From Rutidosis leptorrhynchoides (lineage: Eukaryota; Streptophyta; Magnoliopsida; Asterales; Asteraceae), in assembly GCF_046630445.1 (NCBI RefSeq), contig NC_092337.1, positions 357,794,001 to 357,858,000 on the forward strand: a stretch of 64,000 nucleotides of DNA, in the 5' to 3' direction. The notes under the pieces are model-generated. The model made no database searches. It saw only the letters and a program-made list of their open reading frames with translations, and was not told where the DNA came from. This document shows positions 32,759 through 46,394 of this stretch, in pieces. The position numbers and the translations under genes are program-made. Numbering within the stretch: position 1 is the stretch's first letter; each line of letters opens with the position of its first letter.

Positions 32759-33781
32759 CAATATCGTAGTATTATTATTATTATAAAATGGGGGTTTTAC
32801 CATTTAATGACTGGTTTGTCGATTTTATATTTTAAGCGTAAAGATAAATGACGATAATTAAAATTACGATCAATAAAAGTGCGATAAATAAAATTGCGAT
32901 AAGATATAAAATAAATGAATTATGCTTATTTAAACTTCTGTAATCATGATGTTAGGCGAGCTGATTTTAATTTATTACCATGGGTTAATTGCCCTTTGTC
33001 CTGGTTTAATTGATACGTCCATCTGGTTTTTATCCATTATGGTCCATCGGTCATAAATATAAAGTGCGAGTATCCTCGTCAAATTACCCTTATACCTGAA
33101 GTCAAATATTCCAACTAATTGGGGACTTTAACTGTAACAAGGTCTTAATAAGTTGTTAATGATTGCACCAGGATATCGACTGCGTGTAACCCAAGGTTTT
33201 AATACTTTGTTAACAATTACACCAAGTGTCCTTGTATGTAATTCACCTCTGTTTTAATAAGTCCATTGACTATTAATCCATCCCCGTGTCCGGTCAAATG
33301 AATGATTATTAGTATTTATAAATATCCCGCCCATCGTATCCGATCGAGTGTATGTGGTTATTTATAGATACATCAAATTGTAAATCTATATATTAAATTA
33401 ACGAACTATCATTCAGTTAAACAAATATAAAGCCCATTAATAGCCCATAGTCTAATTTCCACAAGTGTCGGTCTTTTGTCCAAACCCCAATTATGGTACA
33501 AAGCCCAATAACCCAATCTTAATATTTAGTCTAACATCATGATTACTTTGGCTTAAATAAACATAATAATAACTTAGTTAACAAACATAATTAAAAAGGA
33601 AGAACATAGCTTATAGTGGTTATTAATTGCGGAGTGTTACACTGATAGAACTTCGACTTTTGAACCCGTAACTCAAGCGTTACAATAACCCAAACTAACT
33701 GATATACTACTAATTATTACTATAGAGAAAGATTGATAAAATTGATTTTGAAGTTGTGTTTTGAATTGAGTTTTGGTGTTG

Positions 33782-33915
33782 TATTTATAGTAGATGAAAA
33801 GCACTATTCCCATTTTGAATTGTGGATTGAAAGTTTGTTGTACTTTGAAAGTTTGTTGTACTTTGAAAGTTTGTTGTAGCTTGAAAGTTTGTTGTAGCTT
33901 GAAAGTTTGTTGTAG
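33782..33915 (-). promoter_or_regulatory. TATA box with 18-bp minisatellite upstream
   Basis: On the minus strand CTATAAATA (33790-33782) looks like a TATA box. Thirty-six bases upstream lie five tandem 18-bp units (33826-33915; plus-strand unit like TTGAAAGTTTGTTGTAC). The units differ by one or two bases. Confidence 0.7.
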
Positions 33916-34161
33916 CTTGAACTTTGTGCTTGTTGACTTGTACACTTACATTTATGCATTAAAGAAATTGTACATCTTGGAGTATCACTTGAACGTTGAG
34001 CGTTTTTGACCATTTAAGTCTTCAAATCTTTGTTTTCTTCTTTTGTCTTCGCACTTATTTATTTAAACGCATATTACATAAAAATAGAACAATAGTAACT
34101 AAAAGCTTTACATATTGGAAGGATATTGTGCCTAAATATATGTTCATTTGGAGCACTATCA

Positions 34162-36022
34162 AATATCCCCACACTTGAACGTTGCTTGTCCTTAAGCAAT
34201 ACAGAACTTGAAATAAAATCACACTTCACTCGAATCACTTTTTTATTCTCACACTTTATACATCAGTGATTTTGATACGGCGGTATAAACAATAATAGTA
34301 ACAATATGGTTTACAGTCCCACATGACTATGAAAATTTAGATCCTTTAAGGAAATTGGATCTTTATGAAAATATTTGATCTTTTGAAAATTCATTCTAGC
34401 TTTTACCCTAGATAAGTTTTCCGGAATAACCCTTCACCGGTGTTTGAAAAATATTTTTGTGGGTTTTGTGGGTTTCAGATGATAAAAATTTAGCTCAAAA
34501 CTTACGGTTTTGTGTCACCCACTTGCTAACCTTGTATTAGGAAAGCAACACGTCCAGTTTACTTGCTCCGTATATTACCTTTCGGTAAACTACCGTCCAG
34601 TTGTAAAGGAAAGCGATGAACAAGCAACTGTTAAGGCAATGTCTAATGACATGCTTTTGTTCATGGTCTATAACGTGTCGGATGCAATTACTATCCTTTG
34701 TAGGAGAAATAATAAAGATCACCCTATAATTTTTCGGTCTGGCACAAGGTCCTGTCTTCGACCATGCTATGCAACCACCATTCTTACGGTTGACACCTGA
34801 TTTGGTTCAGGTGACCTAATGAATTCTGATGAATTCTTAGGATTTTACGTTCAATGGTAATGAACGCATTGAAAATAGGTTTTCAGAAAACAAATCGGTT
34901 TTAATTTGATCAAAATATTTTCTCGTTCAAGCTCGAGTTTTGATATCATCGAATTTCATGAGTTTGTAATTCTCAATCTTTAAAGTCAATCTCAAGGATT
35001 GATTAATATCAGGCTTAAATGCTGATTTTTAATCTTTAAGGAGATTATCCTTTCTGAGGGTCTGATTCATTAGTCTTATCAAGCTAATTTGCACGGCGCC
35101 CTCCCCATTTTACGAGACAGATCCTCTCATGGTTAGGATAAGTCTGACCACATGGCGACCCTGTTTGATGCTGAGGTCCGTGGATTTCCTACTGATTTTA
35201 GAGATGACTTTTCTAGATTTTTTGTCAACCTACAGCTGGTCTGGACGACAACTTCTTGACCTAAATTAAGAAGCGCGTGTCTTTTTCAGAAGACTTTACT
35301 TCCTTTTAATGATGGAATTGATTCATCGTGTAGATCCATCTTTTCTTTTATCTTTATTATAATATTGCGGGTAAAACAGTCAATTTAGTCCAAAACAAAA
35401 GCACCTGCAATAACTTTACAGAAACAAGTGATAGATAGTTTTTAATTGAATAACTTGGTACATTCTCCCCACACTTAGTTTCTTTCTTTGCCTTTTTATT
35501 CGCCTTTATTCCATTTTAAATGAATTCAAGTGTTTTAGGATGTTTCTCAATTTATGTCCTTTCCGAGGTAACGATAATTTCGGTATTAACACCTAGTTTT
35601 CATCGTTCATAAATATGTATAAACATGATTTTGAAATTCATTTATTTGAAAAATTTTCAAATTTTCACAAAAATTGGCAAATAAACCAAGTGCAAACTCG
35701 AGAGAATTTATAACCCTTCCCCACACTTGAGATCATGCAATGCCCTCATTTGCATGAAATTAGACTATAATTATAAATTCATGAGGGTGATTAGTGTAAA
35801 AAAGTGATTAAAAATACCCAGTTTTTAATTACTAAGCTCGTCGAATGATAGATGGCGCACCTCATCGTTCATTCCTTTTGTTATTTTATCACACATGTTT
35901 TTTCTTAAAAAATGGTTGCTTTTCTGAACTGTTTACTAATCTTTAAAAATGCGTATTTTACCCTAATTTATCATGCATTTTTATTAACAAGTTATGCACT
36001 AACCCGAACCCCTAATTTAATT
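34162..36022 (-). other. 3' non-coding region of the non-autonomous element
   Basis: Starts with the polypurine tract (34162-34177) and follows the same order of sequence blocks as 13524-15480 of the intact Athila. No gene seen. Confidence 0.65.
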
Positions 36023-37180
36023 TTAAGTGGGGTTAGACTTCTCCACACTTAGCTGACGACATGTGAAGTCGGTAGAATAAGTTCCACGAATTAGAATAGT
36101 GAGCCAGTCATTTACATCTCGGGTGATGTATAATATATCAATGGGTTTAAAGTTTAGCCCCACCCGATTGTCACTAATTAATTCTTCTTTAAGTGTAGCT
36201 TTCAGTAAATGGATGCGTCTCTTTTCTGGTTCTTGGTCAAATGGATCGTTATATACCGACATACATATTTCTTTAGGGTTGACAATTCCTAATATCTCTT
36301 TCCGTTCATTCTCGGGATCAAAGTTTTCACCTCTATTACCCAATTGGATGAAATCCGAGGTGTCATTATCTATTACAGCTCGTAGTTCATCTTCGGTAGA
36401 TGACTCGTCTATTGAGAATATTGGGTTGGAAGGTTGTGGAATGGTGAATTTCAGGATCGAAGCAAATTCTTCTTCTTTAGCGGTCCTTATCGGTCCCACC
36501 ACTTTGTTCTCGGGGGTAAAATTTTCAACGTTATCGTTTTCCCAAGAGTACCAATTTGTCACCCTTACTTCTTCTTCATCCATTGATGGATTGATGATTT
36601 CGTCGGTAGAGGCTAATGTGTCGATATTTTGTGAAATTGGTAAAACTGAATAAAAAGTATCATCGGGATAATTGGTGATTTCGAAGCTCTCGAATTCATC
36701 AAAATTCGATGATATGAGATTTTCTTGCACATGACTCCTCAGATCAACAGGTGTGTAGTCTGATAGAGTTTCAGCTTGCCTATTTGCAAACTCTCTCATT
36801 TGTTCATTTTGAGCGTCAAATTCTTCGAGGTTGATTTTCATATAATCTAAAAAAATTTCAGACACATAATTTTCCTCGTTATTTGGTTGTTGAGTTTGGA
36901 TATATTCTTGGGAATAATCCCAATTTGAATCTTCATAATCGTTCCATTCAGGTTCCATGGGTGCATAATTTTCTATAGGAACGTAATAATAACATTCTCA
37001 TGTTGAATGATAATCTCCACAGATTTCACAACCAGCTATTGTTTCGTTATTCGTGATCCAAGTTTGACTGAACGAATTTTCATCAACACTCGTTTGAGAG
37101 TATTGATTTAATTGATTTTGCATGTCAGAAAGTGTTTCCAAAATATTTTCGAGATTTTCCATAATACGTTTATTACTAAA
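36023..37180 (-). pseudogene. gag-like frame of the non-autonomous Athila-like element, truncated
   Basis: One frame from the junction at 37180 down to 36023 with a TGA at 36998-37000. Before the stop it reads a helical segment (MENLENILETLSDMQNQL) and the start of a zinc knuckle (CEICGDYHST); the TGA falls inside the knuckle, whose last Cys follows it. After the stop come 311 very acidic residues from ATG 36958, with a helical stretch (LEEFDAQNEQMREFANRQAE) like the Athila gag C-terminal region and an unrecognised C-terminal part (DILYITRDVNDWLTILIRGTY). The N-terminal part of gag is lost at the junction. Probably gag-derived; the long acidic part is unassigned. Confidence 0.6.
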
Positions 37181-38083
37181 TTTAGACGTCGGAAATAACG
37201 ATTTCTCGGGGGAGATACCCGAATGGGATAACGGGTCATCGAATTTGAAGGTTCTTTGGTTACATAAAAACAATTTCACAGGGTGTATTCCGTTATCTTT
37301 GTGCAACAGACAGTTTCTTCATATTTTAGATGTTGCGTACAACAATTTATCAGGATCGATCCCTAAATGTTTCGGTGACTTGAGTAGTATGAGTGACGCT
37401 AGTTTACTGGGTGACGATTTGGAGCGGGGTGTTGAAGCGGGTCTGATTCAGGTGTTGAAAGGTGTTGAGCGTGAGTATACAACAACATTGCAGTATCTAA
37501 TTAACATGGATCTTTCAAGTAATGAGCTTGTTAGCGAGATACCTCGAGAGCTAATGAAACTTTCGTTAATGGTGGGACTCAATTTATCGAATAATCATCT
37601 CGGGGGAGGTATTCCAAATACAATTAGAAACATGAAGGCGTTAAATTCTCTTTATTTATTGAAAAACCGGATGACTGGGAAGATCCCTGGAAGCATGGCA
37701 GCTTTGACTTTTTAAGTCACCTGAATTTGTCATATAACAACTTTTCGGGTCGAATTCCAATAGAAAATCAGTTGCAGACGCTTACTGATCCGTCAATATA
37801 TGTTGGTAATACAGATCTTTGTGGTGCTCCTCTTCCAAAGAATTGCTTGATTCCTGAAGATCCGAAAAGAAGCGAGAAAAAATATGAAGAAAATGATGAT
37901 CCTGATGTATAGTTTTATCTGGGCATACTGTGTGGTTTAGCAGTAGGTTTTTAGGGTGTTATTGTTGTGTTGCTGCTCAAGGAGCAATGGAGACAGAAAC
38001 TATTTATGTTTGTCGATGCAACTACGAAAAAGATACGCGTTGCAGTCGTGAGGAGTGTTTACAAAATGAGAAAAACTGCATAG
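37181..38083 (+). pseudogene. LRR receptor-like protein, copy 2, 3' fragment
   Basis: Begins mid-gene at the base matching 2747 of copy 1 and runs through the last LRRs, the C-terminal cap, the membrane segment and the basic tail. Very similar to copy 1. It shares the TAG before the membrane span (end of the frame at 37912), has a second TGG-to-TAG change within the membrane segment (near 37952), and has lost one T near 37713, shifting the frame. It lacks the extra TA that breaks copy 1 near 3040. It has no start, no signal peptide and no N-terminal LRRs, so it cannot be functional. Confidence 0.92.
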
Positions 38084-38480
38084 TTCCTTATAAATATAAT
38101 GTATGCAAGTGTGGAATATAGATATAATCATACATGATTTTTTTCTTTTCTTTGATTTGCTTTTGTATTATGTAGGTGTGATCTAATATGTAGACGATCA
38201 AGAAATGTGTCTTACAAATCGTGTTTCGTAAACAGGGTTAATTGGATGATAATCATATCATATACTCCATATTTAGCACTATGAGATAGTTCTAATCTTA
38301 ACCATCCCAAGATAAGATAGCTTAGTGATGAGTAGTAACGGTTCGGGTCACCTTTTAAAATGGGTCGGGTAAGCTTTTTTAAGCGGGATAAACAGGTTAG
38401 TTCCAAACCGGTCGGGTCAGGCCCAGACCCTTTTTTCCTTAACATTTTAAAATGAGATAAAAGTCTTACAATGAGCATAT
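38084..38480. other. 3' flank of RLP copy 2
   Basis: Matches 3652-4048 closely. No gene seen. Confidence 0.6.
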
Positions 38481-41400
38481 TGTTGGGAAATTACGGCCTC
38501 ACTAATTCTCAACACCCAACCCAATGAAAAACCGTAAAGAAATAAGAACAATCCACAACACAAGAATTTAACGTGGAAACTCCAAAAACAGGAGAAAAAC
38601 CACGGGCCTCCAAAGAGATAAATACACTATATCACAAATTGTTACAATGACATAGACAACTCTCTTAAGCCAACTACACTTTTCAAAGTATTTAACTAAA
38701 ACAACTCCCAAACAAGGGTAAGTGTAGTGACCCGAACTTTTCAATGTTTATATATATTAATTGAGATTGATATTTACATGACTAAATGTTTTCAACGTGT
38801 TAAGCAATCAAACTTGTTAAGACTTGATTAAATGAAATAAGTTTCATATAGACAATTGATCTCCCAAGTTGACCGGCGATTCACGAACGTTACAAAATTG
38901 TAAAAATTACATGTTGTGGTATATATAGACATATATATATGGTTGACATAAGATTATGATGAGTAAGTATCTCACTAAATATATTAACAATGTGTGATAT
39001 ACATACGAAATAAGATTACTAAGTTAAGAAACTTGAAATGATATATATAACGATTATCGTTATGATAACGTCTACTAAATACATATGTATCATATTAAGA
39101 TATTGATACACTATATTTAACATGATAAAATGATATTTAAATATATCATTAAGTGTGTTAACAATGAACTACATATGTAAAAACAAGACTACTAACTCAA
39201 GAATTACGAAACGAGACTTATATGTAACGATTATCGTTGTAACGATATTTTAATGTATATATCATATTAAGAGATATTCATACATCATAATATCATGATA
39301 ACATAATAATTTAACATCTCATTTGATATAATAAGCATTGGGTTAACAACATTAATTGAGATCGTTAACTTAAAGGTTTCAAAACAACACTTACATGTAA
39401 CGACTAACGAAGACTTAATGACTCCATTAGAATGTATATACATGTTGTGTTTTGATATGTATTCTTACACTTTTGAAAGACTTCAAGACACATATCAAAG
39501 TACTTCTACTTAACAAAAATGCTTACAATTACATCCTCGTTCAGTTTCATCAACAATTCTACTTGTATGCACCCGTATTCGTACTCGTACAATACACAGC
39601 TTTTAGATGTATGTACTATTGGTATATATACTCCAATGATCATCTCTTAGCAGCCCATTTGAGTCACCTAACACATGTGGGAACCATCATTTGGCAACTA
39701 GCATGAAATATCTCATAAAATTACAAAAATATTAGTAATCATTCATGACTTATTTACATTAAAACAAAATTACATATCCTTTATATCTAATCCATATACC
39801 AACGACCAAAAACACCTACAAACACTTTCACTCTTCAATTTTCTTCATCTAATTGATCTCTCTCAAGTTCCATCTTCAAGTTCTAAATGTTTTTCATAAA
39901 TTCCATAAGTATAGTTTCATAAAAATCAAGAATACTTCTAAGTTTGCAAGTCTACTTCAAAGCTTTCTAATCCATTCCAAGTAATCATCTAAGATCAAGG
40001 AACCTTTGTTATTTACAGTAGGTTATCTTTCTAATTCAAGGTAATATTCATATTCAAACTTTGATTTAATTTCTACAACTATAACAATCTTATTTCGAGT
40101 GAAAATCTTACTTAAACTGTTTTCTTGTCATGATTCTGCTTCAAGAACTTTCAAGCCATCCAAGGATCCTTTGAAGCTAGATCCATTTTTCTCATTTCCA
40201 ATAGTTTTATCCAGAAAACTTGAGGTAGTAATGATGTTCATAACATCATTCGATTCATACATATAAATCTATCTTATTCGAAGGTTTAAACTTGTAATCA
40301 CTAGAACATAGTTTAGTTAATTCTAAACTTGTTCGCAAACAAAAGTTAATCCTTCTAACTTGAATTTTAAAATCAACTAAACACATGTTCTATATCTATA
40401 TGATATGCTAACTTAATGATTTAAAACCTGGAAACACGATGAACACCATAAAATCGGATATACGCCGTCGTAGTGAAACCGGGGGCTGTTTTGGTTTGGA
40501 TAATTAAAAACTATGATAAACTTTGATTTAAAATTTGTTCTTCTGGGAAAATTATTTTTCATATGAACATGAAACTATATCCAAAAATCTTGGTTAAACT
40601 CAAAGTGAAAGTAAGTTTTTCAAAATGGTCATCAAGATGTCGTTCTTTCGACGGAAATGACTACCTCTTTAGTAATTGACATGTAACTTAAATTTCCGAC
40701 TATAAACCTATATATTTCTGTTTGGATTCTTAAATTAGAGTTCAATATGAAACCATAGCAATTTGATTAACTCAAAACGGATTTAAAATGAAGAAGTTAT
40801 GGGTAAAACAAGATTGGATATTTTTGATCTTTTTAGCTACGGGAAATGTTTAACAAATCTATACAAATCATATCCTAGCTAACTTATATTGTATTATACA
40901 TGTATTCTAATATATTATGTAATCTTGGGATACCATAGACACGTATGCAAATGTTTTGACATATCATATCGACCCATGTATATATATTATTTGGAACAAC
41001 CATAGACACTCTATATGCAATAATGTTGGAGTTAGCTATACAGGGTTGAGGTTGATTCCAAAAATATATATACTTTGATTTGTGATCTAGCCTGAGACGT
41101 GTATACACTGGGTCGTGGATTGATTCAAGATAATATATATCAATTTATTTATGTACATCTAATTGTGGATAACTAGTTGTAGGTTATTAATGAGGACAGC
41201 TGACATAATACACTCAAATCTTTAAAACATAATAAAAATGGTTGTAATTATATTTTGATCATACTTTGATATATATGTACATATTTGTATAGGTTTGTGA
41301 ATTGATCCGTGGCCAAGTCTTATTTCTGAGGAAGGAAATATCTGTGAAAGTGAGTTATAGTCTCACTTTTAACATCTAATATTTTTGGGATGAGAATACA

Positions 41401-42362
41401 TGCAGGTTTTATAAATGATTTACAAAATAGACACAAGTACGTGAAACTACATTCTATGGTTGAATTATCCAAATCGAATATGCCCCTTTTTATTAAGTCT
41501 GGTAATCTAAAAATTAGGGAACATACACCCTAATTGACGCGAATTCTAAAGATAGATCTATTGGGCCTAACAAACCCCATCCAAAGTACCGGATGCTTTA
41601 GTACTTCGAAATTTATATCATATCCGAAGGGTGTCCCGGAATGATGGGGATATTCTTATATATGCATCTTGTTAATGTCGGTTACCAGGTTTTCACCATA
41701 TGAATGATTTTTATCTCTATATATGGGATGTGTATTGAAATATAAAATCTTGTGGTCTATTGTTACGATTTGATATATATAGGTTAAACCTATAACTCAC
41801 CAACATTTTTGTTGACGTTTAAAGCATGTTTATTCTCAGGTGAATACTAAGAGCTTCCGTTGTTGCATACTAAAATAAGGACAAGATTTGGAGTCCATGT
41901 TTGTATGATATTGTGTAAAAACTGCATTCAAGAAACATATGTCGATGTAATATATTTCTATTGTAAACCATTATGTAATGGTCATGTGTAAACAGTATAT
42001 TTTAGATTATCATTATTTGATAATCTACGTAATGCTTTTAAAACCTTTATTGATAAAATAAAGGTTATGGTTGTTTTAAAAATGAATGCAGTCTTTGAAA
42101 AACGTCTCATATAGAGGTCAAAACCTCGCAACGAAATCAATTAATATGGAACGTTTATAATCAATATGAACGGGAAATTTCATTAAGAAAGAAAGAAATA
42201 ATCAAATACTTAAAGTGTATTGATTGGTGCAAGTTGGAATGATGCCCATGACCTCCTTTTATAGCCAAGTCATCCACCTCCAACTTCTTCCTCCCACCGA
42301 TGTGGGATAACATCCTTCACAAAGTAACCATATCAATTTTTCTATTAAAAACAAAACCAACA
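38481..42362 (-). repeat. Copia 3' LTR, interrupted by a solo Tekay LTR
   Basis: Outer parts 38481-38722 and 42184-42362 make an LTR of about 415 bp with edges TGTTGGGAAATT and AAAACCAACA. The right edge meets a polypurine tract (42363-42375; AAAAGGTGGAGATT-like on the minus strand). The uninterrupted form is visible at 47504-47807. Confidence 0.88.
38723..42183 (+). mobile_element. solo Tekay LTR in the Copia 3' LTR
   Basis: 3461 bp from TGTAGTGACCC to GGGAAATTTCA with no internal region. Flanks GTAAG (38718-38722) and TTAAG (42184-42188); the uninterrupted Copia LTR reads GTAAG once here, so this is a target duplication with one later change. It sits at the same base as Tekay-1 in copy 1. 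Confidence 0.9.
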
Positions 42363-42819
42363 AATCTCCACCTTTTTGATAGAAAAAGATAACCATACTT
42401 AAGGATAACCGACGCAGATGCTTCCTCGACGACAACTTCAAGATCCTCATCTTCATGTCGTTGACGTTATCTCCCAAGAGACAAAACTTGCATCCTCATC
42501 GAACATTGTCTAAACCGACAATCATTGTCATAACAGACAATCATAACTCTAAACTGAATTATCATACTCTACCGTAAGAGTATAACCACTTAGAAGATCT
42601 CATTCTAAGAATTTCACCTCGACACATGTTGAATAACCAGCTGAACATTTACAGTGCAACTTCCCCGTTTGGCTTTCCCGGAAGTTCCATCAGCTTCAAC
42701 ATCAGTTTCCACCACACAACCTGCACGAATGCCAAACCACTGCCCATGTGCAATTGTGGAACCGCTAAAGAACATCCTTTTCCATGGTGGCGCGGACACA
42801 CCATGAGGATGACGTGACT
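42363..42819 (-). other. Copia 3' internal region without pol
   Basis: Follows the gag stop. It keeps a partly open frame near 42614-42799 with no recognisable domain, then the polypurine tract. Expected protease, integrase and RT sequences are absent. Confidence 0.55.
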
Positions 42820-44330
42820 TCAGAGGAATTTGTCACTCTCCGTAATAACGAAGGCATCATTAGCGCCTTTGGAGCCATTTGCCGAATTAGCTCCACCTGG
42901 ACAATTAACCCTTACATGCCCAGTCTTCCCGCACCTCCAGCATACCAGATTCTTTTTGGAGTTTCTCTTCTGCCTATCCGAACACAACAGTACCGTACTT
43001 TCTGATGACGAGACCCCATTACCTTCCAGTCTTTTCTCCTCAGATAGGAGCTTGCTAGTAACATCTTCAAACTTCAGAGTTTCTTTCCCATACATCAAAA
43101 TAGGTTTCATGTGCTCATAGGACGAAGACAAAGATAATATCAGCCTCAAAGCTTTATCTTCATCTTACATTTTAACTCCAATAGCCTCCAGTTCTGAAAC
43201 AATACCATTCAGAATGCTCAGATGATCTAAAATCTTTGATCCCCCATCCATACACAAAGTATGAAACTGTTCCTTAAGACACAGCCGGTTTGAGATGTCC
43301 TTGCCCAGGTACAACTGCTCCAACTTATCCCAAAGTTCCTTAGCCATTGATAACCCGTGCACATTTGCAAGCACGTTCTTTGCAAGACACAGACGAATCG
43401 CACTTGCCGTCCTCAAATCCATATCATCCCATTCTTCTTCATCGAACTTCTTGCTAGAATCACTGAAATGTCCCGTTCATATTGATTATAAACGTTCCAT
43501 ATTAATTGATTTCGTTGCGAGGTTTTGACCTCTATATGAGACGTTTTTCAAAGACTGCATTCGATTTTAAAACAAACCATAACCTTTAAAATATTACGAC
43601 GATTATCAAAAATGATAATCTGAAATATAGCGTTTTCACACGACCATTACATAATAGTTTACAATAATATTACACAACAATATATGTCTTCTAATGTTGT
43701 TTTTAAACAATATTATACAAGCATGCTGACTCAAACTATTGTCCATAAATTATCATGCAACAACGGAAGCTCTTAATAATCACCTGAGAATAAACATGCT
43801 TTAAACGTCAACAAAAATGTTGGTGAGTTATAGGTTTAGCCTATATATTTGTCAAATCGTAATAATAGACCACAAGATTTTTATTTCCATTTCTCAATAA
43901 CATGCAATCTGCATCAAAATCATTCATATGATGAACACCTGGTAACCGACCTTAACAGGATGCATATAGAATATCCCCATCATTCCAGGACTCACATCGG
44001 ACATGATAAATCGAAGTACTAAAGCATCCGTAACTCGGATGAGGCTTGTTGGGCCAAATAGATCTATCTTTAGGATTCGCGTCAATTGGTGGCAATTACC
44101 ATAAACACCAATTCTTAGGCTACCAAGCTAAAAAGGGGCATATTTGGTTCGATAATTCAACATAGAATGTAATTTTGATCACTTGTGTCTATTTTGTAAA
44201 ACATTTATAAAACTGCATGTATTCTCATTCCAAAAATAATAGATTTTAAAAGTGGGACTATAACTCACTTTCACAGATTTTTACTTCGTCGTAATTTAAG
44301 ACTTGGCCACTGATCGATTCACGAACCTAT

Positions 44331-44441
<111 letters not shown>

Positions 44442-45883
44442 AAGTATGATTGAAATATATTCACAATATTTTTATTATGTTTTAATGATTTAAGTTTATT
44501 AAATTAGCGGTCCAACGTTAGTAATCTACAACTAGTTGTCCATAGTTAGATGTACAGAAATAAATCAATATATATTATCTCGAATCAATCCACAACCCAG
44601 TGTCTACAAGTCTCAGACTCGATCACAACTCAAAGTATATATATTATTTTGGAATCAACCTCAACCCTGTATAGCTAACTCAAGCATTACTGCATATAGA
44701 GTGTCTATGGTTGTTCCAAATAATATATATAGATGGGTCGATATGATATGTCAAAACATTGTATACGTGTCTATGGTCTATCAAGTTTACATAATATGTT
44801 AGAGTACATGTATAATACAATATAAGTTAGTTAAGTTATGGTTAGAATAGATTTGTTACAAATTTTACGTAGCTACAACAAGCAAAAATATCCAATTTTG
44901 TTTTACCAATAACTTCTTCGTTTTAAATCCGTTTTGAGTGATTCAAGTTGCTATAGTTTCATAATGAACTGAAATTCATGAAACTAAACAAAAAAAGTAT
45001 AATTTTATAGTTGAAAATATAGGTTACAAGTCATTTTTGTAAGAGGTAGTCATTTCAGTCGAAAGAACGACGTCTTGATGACCATTTTGAAAAGCATACT
45101 TTCACTTTGAGTTTAACCATGATTTTTGGATATAGTTTCATGTTCATAAGAAAAATCATTTTCCCAGAAGGATAACTTTTAAATCAAAGTTTATCATAGT
45201 TTTTAATTATCTAATCCAAAACAGCCCGCGGTGTTACTACGACGGCGTATGTCCGGTTTTACGGTGTTCTTCGTGTTTCCAGGTTTTAAATCATTAAGTT
45301 GGCATATCATATAGATATAGAACATGTGTTTAGTTGATTTTAAAAGTTAAATTAGAAGGATTAACTTTGTTTGCGAACAAGTTTAGAGTTAACTAAACTA
45401 TGTTCTAGTGATTACATGTTATAATCTTCGAATAAATAGTTTTATATATATGAATCGGATGATGTTATGAACATCATTACTACCTAAAGTTTAGTAGGTA
45501 AACCTACTGGAAGTGACAAAAATTGATCTAGCTTCAAAGGATTCTTGGATGGCTTGAAATTTCTTGAAGTAGAATCATGACACGAAAACAAGTTCAAGTA
45601 AGATTATCACTCGAATTAAGATAGTTTATAGTTATAGAAATCGAATCAAAGTTTGGATATGAATATTACATTGAATAAGAAAGATAACCTACTATAATTA
45701 ACAAAGGTTTCTTGATCTTAGATGATTACTTGGAATGGATTTGCAAGATTGAAAGTAAACTCGCAAACTTGAAAGGATTTTCGAAGTGTTCTTGAAGTGT
45801 TCTTCCTCTGATGATTATAGCTTGATTCTTGAAGTAATTTATGATGAAGATGATGATTAGTTTACTGGAAATTTCATTCCTAA

Positions 45884-45890
45884 GAGAGAG

Positions 45891-45927
<37 letters not shown>
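45884..45927. repeat. compound (AG)n(TG)n microsatellite
   Basis: About five AG units followed by about sixteen TG units. Confidence 0.9.
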
Positions 45928-45929
<2 letters not shown>

Positions 45930-46394
45930 AGAGAGAATTAGAAAGAGAATTGGAAGTGAAATGGATTGATTGGTGAGTGGTGAATGGTGAGTGGTGAGTG
46001 GGGTTAAAAGAAATTCTAGTTAGTTGACTAGTTCATGGTAGAAGTTAAATTGGATTAGTCATGCATGACATAATCAAGAGTGGAATCCCATGCTAGTTCC
46101 TATTTGTATATACCCATAGTAAGTACGTCTAGAAGCTGTGTATAATACGGGTACGAATACTGAATGACTATGAGTAGAATTGTTGATGAAAATGAATGTA
46201 AATGTAATTGTAAGCATTTTTGCTAAGTAGAAGTACTTTGATATGTGTCTTGAAGTCTTTCAAAAGTGTACTAATACATCTTAATACACTACATGTATAT
46301 TCATTTTAACTGAGTCGTTAAGTCATCGTTAGTCGTTACATGTAAGTGTTGTTTTTGAAAGCTTTAAGTTAACGATCTCATTTAATGTTGTTGA

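Larger units (their letters stand above)
32470..34161 (-). repeat. LTR of the non-autonomous Athila-like element (1692 bp)
   Basis: Edges TGATGTGTGCAGC and GGAGCACTATCA. Related to the Athila LTR over most of its length (for example the block around 32560-32660 and 32930-33560) but diverged, and lacking the palindromes. It contains (TA)n at 32690-32755. Confidence 0.85.
32470..37180 (-). mobile_element. non-autonomous Athila-like element, 5' end lost
   Basis: Minus orientation: complete 3' LTR (34161-32470), polypurine tract, a 1.9 kb region related to the Athila 3' region, then a gag-like frame. No reverse transcriptase or integrase is seen between gag and the 3' region, unlike the intact element, so this form depends on another for movement. 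The element's 5' part is missing: at 37180/37181 it is joined directly to RLP copy 2. Confidence 0.75.

Noticed and set aside
33826..33915. Possible CRISPR-like array
   Set aside because: Contiguous 18-bp units without spacers in a plant LTR: a minisatellite.
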